Assembly (NCBI GenBank): GCA_947034895.1
Contig: OX344763.1
Location: 52,079,025-52,143,024 of the forward strand
Reading direction: 5' to 3'
DNA length: 64,000 bases
Source of the DNA: Rhytidiadelphus loreus
Taxonomy: Eukaryota; Streptophyta; Bryopsida; Hypnales; Hylocomiaceae
Shown: positions 55,621-64,000 of the stretch, piece by piece
How the letters are laid out: each line of letters opens with the position of its first letter
Numbering within the stretch: position 1 is the stretch's first letter
Notes under the pieces: generated by a model
Databases searched by the model: none
What the model saw: the letters and a program-made list of their open reading frames with translations, nothing else
Told to the model about the DNA's origin: nothing
Translations under genes and position numbers: made by a program

Positions 55621-56796
55621 AAACCACGATAGCATTGACAACGTGAACATTGGAAGACGTAAACACTATTAGATAAGAAGGATTAGGTGTAGAGAGCAAT
55701 ACTGAAGCAACTACGTTGGCTGGACTTCGAGCTGTTGGCATAACATAGGAAATAATAACACTATAGTCATACTGGAAAAATGACATGTTTCAAAGCGCCA
55801 AAATCGTAACAAGTGCATAGTACTCTAAAAAGTAGGACACGTATAGATCTGAAGTTTCAAACGCTGGAATGAAAAAAGTGACAATATCTTGAAATTTTGC
55901 CATCTATATGGCGCGAAGCTATCCTCCTAAGCAACTAAAATCTTAATCAAGAAGAGATAGTGACCTACACGTCTCTGACAATATAACGATCATTGAAGCA
56001 TGTCAAAATAATCGAATAACTGGAGATACGTACTTTTATCAGAGAAGAAGTGCAGGAATGTACCTCAACGATGTGATCGATCCGCAGAGACAACCGATGA
56101 GAAGGGAATCAACGGTGAATAAATATCAAAGCACGCCAACTTCATGATACAAATTGGCTAGAGCAATCGAATTCATCATCCACGCTCTTATCATCCTTTA
56201 CTGTACATGGATCAGAGCCGATGTAACGCATTGTGTGATATTCAAATTAAGGTCAGGCAACCATCATGCAGAGTATAATGCCTCCATCAATGAAACCACA
56301 GACCTTAGAAAAAGCTTGCGTCTACAAACTGTAATGGCCAGGATGTCAAAAAAGTTGCCGTGAACCTGAGGATGCTTCCACCTAAGTTTAGTTTTTTTGG
56401 ACCTCAGTTCTCAGGGACTCTGACTCTCACAAGAGACGGAGAAAGGTGACATTCGGGGTTCAGGTCACAACTCGTAAGAGACGGACAGGGGAAACTATGA
56501 GTACAGTCAACCCTAGCATGAGTACAACTAATACATCAATACCGTAAACCTTAGCATCGCTTAGAAAAACACAACAGAAATCAAATCTGAAAGGCACACC
56601 ATAGGTCCGCAGGCGACAAACTTACACACAAGCAAGACCAATCACCACAGAAGTCCCTACAGTCGCTCAAGAAATCAAGAAAAGTAAAATCTCAAGCACA
56701 TCGGAAGCTTCAAGAAAATTGAATTGACAACGAACCACAAACAATAAAAGTTTTTCAAAGATTTGCTCAGGTCGTACCTTTCAACTTGCAAACTTT
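55621..56796. other. Spacer, nothing recognised
   Basis: No supported gene on either strand. Confidence 0.35.
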
Positions 56797-56884
56797 GCAG
56801 CTCCGTGATCCTGACTTCGCCGCTCCGCGACCCTCACCTCGCAGCTCCTCTACCCTCACTTCACAGTTCCGCAATCCTCACTTC
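56797..56884 (+). repeat. 22-bp tandem repeat, four units
   Basis: GCAGCTCCGTGATCCTGACTTC-like units of exactly 22 bp: RC.GYTCC.C.A.CCTSAC.TC. Confidence 0.8.
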
Positions 56885-57179
56885 AAAGCAAAAAAAAAAA
56901 ACACCTAAAAGCCCCCACCAATACACTACTTGTGCTCCCCCTTTTCGTCGTCAATGAGAGGCGAAGAAGGCTTCGCTCCAACTCCCCGCCCAACAAACTA
57001 GCTGAAGGATCAATGTGGTTACAGGCACGAGTTTCTGGAGCGCCGAACCAAACATGATGCGGATGCGGACTGCGGATGCGCCTCGGAAGTAGCCCGCTCT
57101 ACAATGCCAGCTAGGAAGTTGTAGCACTAGAGACCTTAGAATGGGACTACAGTAATTAGTCAAATGTTCATTTTGGAAA
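56885..57179. other. Spacer before the satellite
   Basis: No gene seen; the satellite begins near 57180-57230. Confidence 0.35.
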
Positions 57180-60100
57180 GATTTTTTTGAATTTGAATTT
57201 CAATGATCTTATACGTGAAAGTAAAATTTGGGGCATGAACCTAGCCGTGAATATAAATGTCCAACAAAATGTGATCTCATGAAATTCACATAAAAAAAAA
57301 TGGAAAAGATGTTGTGCAAGTTGCAATTATTCATAAAGTTACGAATTAGAAATTTTTTGCAATAGGTGGTCCCTTTAAATGACCTCAAACGTGATAGTAA
57401 AAATTGGGGCATGAACCTTGGTTAATACTTCAATGTCCAAAAGAATATAATCTCATGAAATTCACATAAAAAAAAATGGGAAACATGTTGTGCAAGTTGC
57501 AATTATTCATAAAGTCACAAAAAAGAAAAAAATTGCAATAGGTGGTCACTTTAAATGACCACGTACGTGAAAGTAAAAATTGGGGCAAGAACCTAGCCGT
57601 GTACTTTAATGTCCAACAAAATGTAATCTTATGAAATTCACATAAAAAAAATGGGAAACATGTTGTGCAAGTTGCAATTATTCATAAAGAGTTGAATTCA
57701 AAAAAAATTGCAATAAGTGGTCCCTTTAAATGACCTCGTACATGCAAGTAAAAATTGGGGCATGAACCTTGGTTAATACTTGAAGATCCAACAAAATGTA
57801 ATCTCATGAAATTCACGTACAAAGAAATGGGGAACATGTTATACAAGTTGCAATTATTCATAAAGTCACGAATTCAAAAAGAATTTGCAATAGGTGGTCA
57901 ATTTAAATGATATTATACGTGAAAGTAAAAATTGGGAAATGAACCTAGGCGTGTACTTAAATGTCCGACAAAATGTAATCTCATGAAATTCACATAAAAA
58001 AAAATGGGAAACATGTTGTGCAAGTTGCAATTATTCATAAAGTCACGAATTAGAAAAAATTTACAATAGGTGGTCCCTTTAAATGACCTTGTACATGAAA
58101 GTAAAAATCGGGGCATGAACCTTGGTTTATACTTGAATGTCTAACAAAATGTAATCTCATGAAATTCACGTAAAAAGAAATGAGAAACATGTTGTGCAAG
58201 TTGCAATTATTCATAAAGTCACGAATTAGAAAAAATTTACAATAGGTGGTCCCTTTAAATGACCTCGTACATGAAAGAAAAAATCGGGGCATGAACCTTG
58301 GTTAATACTTGAATGTCCAAAAAAATGTAATCTCATGAAATTCACGTAAAAAGAAATGGGAAACATATTGTACAAGTTGCAATTATTCATAAAGTCACGA
58401 ATTCAAAAAAAATTGCAATTGGTGGTCACTTTAAACGACCTCGTACGTGAAAGTAAAAATTCAGGCACGAACCTAGCCCTCTACTTTAATGTCCGACAAA
58501 ATATAATCTCATGAAACTCACCTAAAAAATAAAAGAAACATGTTGTGCAAGTTGCAATTATTCATAAAGTCATGAATTCAAAAAAATTTGCAATTGGTGG
58601 TCACTTTGATTGACCTTGTACATGAAAATAAAAAATAAGGCATGAACCTAGCCCTATACTTTAATGTCCGACAAAATATAATCTCATGAAATTCACGTAA
58701 AAAGAAATGGGGAACATGTTGTGCAAGTTGCAATAATTCATAAAGTCACGAATTGAAATTTTTTTGCAATAGGTCCCCTCTTTAAATGACCTTGTACGTG
58801 AAAGTTAAAATTGGGGCATGAACCTTTGTTATTACTTGAATGTGCAACAAAATGTAATCTCATGAAATTCACGTAAAAAGAAATGGGAAACAAATTGTAC
58901 AAGTTGCAATTAATCATAAAGTCACGAATTCAAAAAAAATTGCAATAGGTGGTCACTTTAAATGACCTCGTACGTGAAAGTTAAAATTCGGGCATAAACC
59001 TTGGTTAATACTTGAATGTCGAAAAAAATGTAATCTCATGAAATTCACGTAAAAAGAGATGGGGAACATGTTGTGCAAGTTGCAATTATTCATAAAGTCA
59101 CAAATTCAAAAAGAATTTGCAATTGGTGGTCACTTTAAATGACCTCGTACATGAAAGTAAAAATTGGGGCATGAACCTAGCCTTGTACTTTAATGACCAA
59201 CAAAATATAATCTCATGAAATTCACATAAAAAAAAATTGGAAACATGTTGTGCAAGTTGCAATTATTCATAAAGTCACGAAATGAAAAAAAAAATTGCAA
59301 TAGGTGGTCCCTTTAAATGACCACGTACGTGAAAGTAAAAACCAGGGCAGGAACCTAGCCTTGTACTTTAATCACCAAAATGATATAATTTCATGAAATT
59401 CACGTCAAAAAAATGGGAAACATGTTGTGCAAGTTGCATTTATTCATAAAGTCACGAATTCAAAAAAAATTGCAATTGGTGGTCACTTTAAATGATCTTG
59501 TACGTGAAAGTAAAAATTGGAGCATGAACCTAGCCCTGTACTTTAATGACCAAAAAAATATAATCTCATGAAATTCACGTAAAAAAAATGGGAAACATGT
59601 TTTGCAAGTTGCAATTATTCATAAATTCACGAATTCAAAAAAAATTGCAATTGGTTGTCACTTTAAATGACCTCCTAAGAGAATGTAAAAATTGCGCCAT
59701 GAACCTTGGTTAATACTTGAATGTCCAAGAAAATGTAATCTCATGAAATTCAGTTAAAAAAAAATGAGAGACATGTTGTGCAAGTTGCAATTATTCATAA
59801 AGTCACGAATTGAATTTTTTTTGCAATAGGTGGTCCCTTTAAATGACTTCGTACGTGAAAGTAAAAATTGGGGCATCAACCTAGCCTTGTACTTTAATGT
59901 CCGACAAAATACAATCTCATGAAATTCACGTAAAAGAAAATGAGAAACATGTTGTGCAAGTTGCAATTATTCTTAAAGTCATGAATTCAAAAGTAATTGC
60001 AATTGGTGGTCACTTTGAAGGACCTTGTACGTGAAAGTAAAAATTAGGGCATGAAACTTGGTTAATACTTGAATGTGCAATAAAATGTAAACTCATGAAA

Positions 60101-63100
60101 TTCACGTCAAAAAAAAAGGGAAATATGGTGTGCACATTGCAATTATTCATAAAGTCACGAATTGAAAAATATTTGCAATTGGTGGTCCCTTTAAATGACC
60201 TCGTACGTGAGAGTAGAAATTGGGGCATGAACCATGGTTAATACTTGAAGGTCCAAGAAAATGTAATGTCATGAAATTCACGTAAAAGAAAATGAGAAAC
60301 ATGTTGTTCAAGGTGCAATTATTTATAAAGTCACGAATTCAAAAATATTTGCAATTGGTGGTCACTTTGAAGGATCTTGTACGTGAAAGTAAAAATTGGA
60401 GCATCAACCTAGCCCTATATTTTAATGACCAAAAAAATATAATCTCATGAAATTCACGAAAAAGAAAATTAGAAACATGTTGTGCAAGTTGCAATTATTC
60501 ATAAAGTCATGAATTCAATAAAATTTGCAATAGGTGGTAACTTTGAATGATCTTGTACATGAAAGTATAAATTAGGGCATGATCCAAGCCCTGTACTTTA
60601 ATGACCAACAAAATATAATCTCATGAAATTCACGTAAAAAAAATGGGAAACATGTTGTGCACATTGCAATTATTCATAAAGTCACGAATTGAAAATATTT
60701 GCAATTGGTGGTCCCTTTAAATGACCTCGTACGTGAGAGTAGAAATTGGGGCATAAACCATGGTTAGTACTTGAATGTCCAACAAAACGTAAGCTAATGA
60801 AATTCAGATAAGAAAAAATGGGAAACATGTTGTGCAAGTTGCAATTATTCATAAAGTCACGAATTGAAAAAAAATTGCAATAAGTGGTCACTTTGAATGA
60901 CCTTGTACGTGAAAGTAAAAATTGGGGCATGAACCTAGCTCTATACTTTAATGTCCGACGATATATAATCTCATGAAATTTACGTAAAAAAAAATGGGAA
61001 ACATGTTGTGCAAGTTGCAATTACTCATGAAGTCACGAATTGAAATTTATTTGCAAGAGGTCGTCACTTTCAATGACTTCGTACGTGAAAGTGAAAATTA
61101 GGGCATGAATCTAGCCTTGTACTTTCTCACCAAAAAGATATAATTTCATGAAATTCACATAAAAAAAATGGGAAACATGTTTTGCAAGTTGCATTTATTC
61201 ATAAAGTCACGAATTCAAAAAAAATTCAATTGGTTGTCACTTTGAATGACCTTTTACATGAAAGTAAAAATTGGGGCATGAACCTAGCCGTGTACTTTAA
61301 TGTCCGATGGTATATAATCTCATGAAATTCATGTAAAAAAAAATAGGAAACATGTTGTGCAACTTGCAATTACTCATAAAGTCACGAATTGAAAAAAATT
61401 TGCAATAGGTGGTCATTTTAATGACCTCGTACGTGAAAGTTAAAATTCGGGCATGAACCTTGGTTAATACTTGAAGGTCCAACAAAATGTAATATCATGA
61501 AATTCACATAAAAGAAAATAAGAAACGTGTTGTGCAAGGTGCAATTATTCATAAAGTCACGAATTCAAAAATATTTGCAATTGGTGGTCACTTTGAAGGA
61601 CCTTGTACATGAAAGTAAAAATTGGCGCATGAACCTAGCCCTGTACTTTAATGACCAAAAAAATATAATCTCATGAAATTCACGTAAAAGAAAATGGAAA
61701 ACATGTTGTGCAAGTTGCAATTATTCATAAAGTCATGAATTGAAAAAAAATTGCAATAGGTGGACACTTTGAATGATCTTGGACATGAAAGTAAAAATTG
61801 GGGCATGAACCTAGCCCTGGACTTTAATGACCAAAAAGATATAATCTCATGAAATTCACGAAAAAAGAAATGGAAAACATGTTGTCCAAGTTGCAATTAT
61901 TCATAAAGTCACGAATTGAATTTTTTTTGCAATAGGTCGTCTCTTTAAATGACCTCGTAAGTGAAAGTTAAAATAAGGGCATGAACCTTTGTTATTACTT
62001 GAATGTCCAAAAAAATGTAATCTCATCAAATTCACGTAAAAAAAAATGGGAAATATGTTGTGCAAGTTTCAATTACTCATAAAGTCATGAATTCAAAAAA
62101 AAATAGCAGCAGGTGGTCATTTTCAATGACCTCGTACGTGAAAGTAAAAATTGGGGTATGAACCTAGCCCTGTACTTTAATGACCAAAAAGGTATAATCT
62201 CATGAAATTCACGTAAAAGAAAATGGGAAACATGTGGTGCAAGTTGCATTTATTCATAAAGTTACAAATTCAATAAAATTTGCAATAGGTGGTAACTTTG
62301 AATGATCTTGTACGTGAAAGTAGAAATTAGCGCATGAACCTAGCCTTGTATTTTAATGACCAAAAAAATATAATCTTATGAAACTCACGTAAAAGAAAAT
62401 TGGAAACATGTTGTGCAAGTTGCAATTACTCATAAAGTCACAAATTGAAAAAAAATTGCAATAGGCGGTCCCTTTAAATGACCTCGAACGTGAAAGTAAA
62501 AACTAGGGCATGAACCTAGCCTTGTACTTTAATCACCAAAAAGATATAATTTCATGAAATTCACGTAAAACAGGATGGGAAACATGTTGTTTAACTTGCA
62601 TTTATTCATAAATTCACGAATTCAAAAAGATTTGCAATTGGTGGTGACTTTGAAGGACCTTGTTCGTGAAAGTAAAAACTGGGCCATGTACTTTGGTTCA
62701 TACCTAAATGTGCAACAAAATGTAAACTCATGAAATTCACGTCAAAGAAAATGGAAAATATGGTGTACACGTTGTAATTATTCATAAAGTCACGATTGAA
62801 AAAATTTGCCTTAGGTGGTCACGTTAAATGACCTCGTAAGTGAAAGTTAAAATTCGGGCATGAACCTTGGTTAATACTTAAAGGTCCAAGAAAATGTAAT
62901 GTCATGAAATTCACGAAAAAGAAAATGTGAAACGTATTGTGCAAGGTGCAATTATTCATAAAGTCACGAATTCAAAAAATATTTGCAATTGGTGGTCACT
63001 TCGAAGGACCTTGTACATGAAAGTAAAAATTGGCGCATGAACCTAGCCCTGTACTTAAATGACCAAAAAAATATAATCTCATGAAATTCACGTAAAAGAA

Positions 63101-63165
63101 AATGGGAAACATGTTGTGCAAGTTGCAATTATTCATAACGCCACGAATACAAAAAACATTGCATT
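57180..63165 (+). repeat. 176-bp satellite array, about 34 units
   Basis: The landmark GGGGCATGAACC recurs at 57231, 57407, 57583, 57758, 57934, 58111, 58287, 58463 and on at 175-177 bp. A typical unit runs CGTACGTGAAAGTAAAAATT, GGGGCATGAAC, a variable segment, AATCTCATGAAATTCACGTA, an A-run, GGGAAACATGTTGTGCAAG, TTGCAATTATTCATAAAGTC, then TTGCAATAGGTGGTC.CTTTA. Two variants follow the landmark: CCTAGCC.TGTACTTTAATG and CCTTGGTTAATACTTGAATG. Repeated minus-strand peptides (for example FMNNCNLHNMFPIFFY) are chance translations of the repeat. Length and tandem structure are typical of plant centromeric or pericentromeric satellites. Confidence 0.97.
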
Positions 63166-63174
63166 AGGTGGTAA

Positions 63175-64000
63175 GAATTGCTACTTGCACCACATATTTG
63201 CACATTTTCTTTCATGTGAATTTCATGAGTTCCAATTTTCTTGGACATGAAAGTACAACGCAAGGTTCGTGCATCAAGTTCTAATTTAACATTCAAGGTC
63301 ATTCAATGTTACTGCCAAATAAATATTTTTTTGGATATTTGGATTTAAAAAGAATGGCAATTTGCACCACATGTTTGCATATTTTTATTTAAGTGAATTT
63401 CACAACCAGCAAATGAATATTTTTTTGAATATTTGGATATAAAAAGAATTGCAACTTGCACCACATGTTTGAACATTTTTTTTTCCGTGAACTTCATGAG
63501 TTCCAATTTTCTTGAACATAAAAGTACAGCGCATCATTCGTGCATCAATCTCCAATTTAACATTCAATGTCATTGTATGTTACCACCAAATGAATATTTT
63601 TTTTGATATTTGGATGTAAGAAGAATTGCAACTTGCACCACATGTTTGCACATTTTTTTTTATGTGAATTTCATGAGATCAAATTTCTTGGCCATGAAAG
63701 TACAGCTCAAGGTTCATGCATCAAGTTCTAATTTAACATTCAAGGTCATTGTATGTTACCACCAAATGAATATTTTTCTGGATATTTGGATTGAAGAAGA
63801 ATTGCAACTTGCACCACATGATTGCACATTTTTTTTTACGTGAATTTCATGAGATCAAATTTCCTGGACATGAAAGTACAGCGCAAGGTTCGTGCATCAA
63901 TTTCTAATTTATCATTCAAGGTTATTCAATGTTACCACAAAATGAATATTTCTTTGGATATTTGGATTAAAGAAGAATTGCAGCTTGCACCACGTGCTTG
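63175..64000 (-). repeat. Same satellite in inverted orientation, diverged subfamily
   Basis: TTGCACCACATGTTTGCACATTT recurs at about 63184, 63362, 63456, 63633, 63809 and 63985 (about 176 bp, with one short 94-bp unit). It is followed by GTGAATTTCATGAG, ACATGAAAGTACA.CGCAAGG and AACATTCAAGGTCATT. In reverse complement these correspond, in order, to the parts of the upstream array, so the array has flipped head to head near 63170. The units differ clearly from the first block and continue past the window end. Confidence 0.9.

Noticed and set aside
57209..61896. A family of repeated minus-strand ORFs (FMNNCNLHNMFPIFF-type peptides)
   Set aside because: They are one frame of the 176-bp satellite, with changing ends and stops; simple translation of a repeat.

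Overview
This looks like nuclear DNA of a land plant. The evidence is two plant-type B3 DNA-binding domains, a MULE-type transposase with a SWIM zinc finger, TTTAGGG-type tracts, introns with GT..AG borders that keep the reading frame, AT-rich spacers and a 176-bp satellite array. The mix of unusual transposase families would fit a bryophyte, lycophyte or fern better than a seed plant, but that is only a weak inference. I see no rRNA, no tRNA and no housekeeping gene. Nearly every coding region is transposon-like or of unknown function, so this is a repeat-rich, probably heterochromatic stretch that ends in a satellite block.

Layout. 1-9.6 kb: a decayed three-exon DDE-type transposase gene (+), fragments of the same family, a minus-strand acidic repeat ORF and a decayed minus-strand coiled-coil/RING-like gene. 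9.6-12.7 kb: AT-rich degenerate repeats and a telomere-like tract. 12.7-21.7 kb: two minus-strand genes whose splice sites keep frame throughout. One is a 10-exon gene for a 1,114-residue protein joining a ParB-like domain (DGNHR) to a permuted, beta-class-like DNA methyltransferase fold. The other is a two-exon acidic protein gene just upstream. 22.8-26.8 kb: a broken MULE transposase gene. 29-33.5 kb: two B3 exons and pieces of the first transposase family. 34.3-37.1 kb: a broken DUF7869-like transposase gene. 42.8-50 kb: a second, broken ParB-like/methyltransferase-like gene (DGQH), an intact FCP1/HAD-like ORF and a Ser/Pro-rich ORF. 50.4-53.8 kb: another decayed coiled-coil gene and small ORFs. 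57.2-64 kb: the 176-bp satellite, which flips orientation near 63.17 kb.

The most unusual signal is a family of about 28 copies of a 21-bp palindrome, TTATCYTCG-N3-CGARGATAA, seen only between 34.3 and 49.9 kb. Copies flank the DUF7869-like transposase gene, form a spaced array in front of the DGQH/methyltransferase-like gene, lie in both of its introns, are read in one reading frame inside its exons, and form a 37-bp tandem array before the last ORF. A ParB-like gene surrounded by dispersed palindromes recalls ParB/parS partition modules and palindromic coding elements. That link is inference only. Premature stops in the decayed genes are mostly TAG at places where Gln fits, as expected from decay of methylated cytosines.
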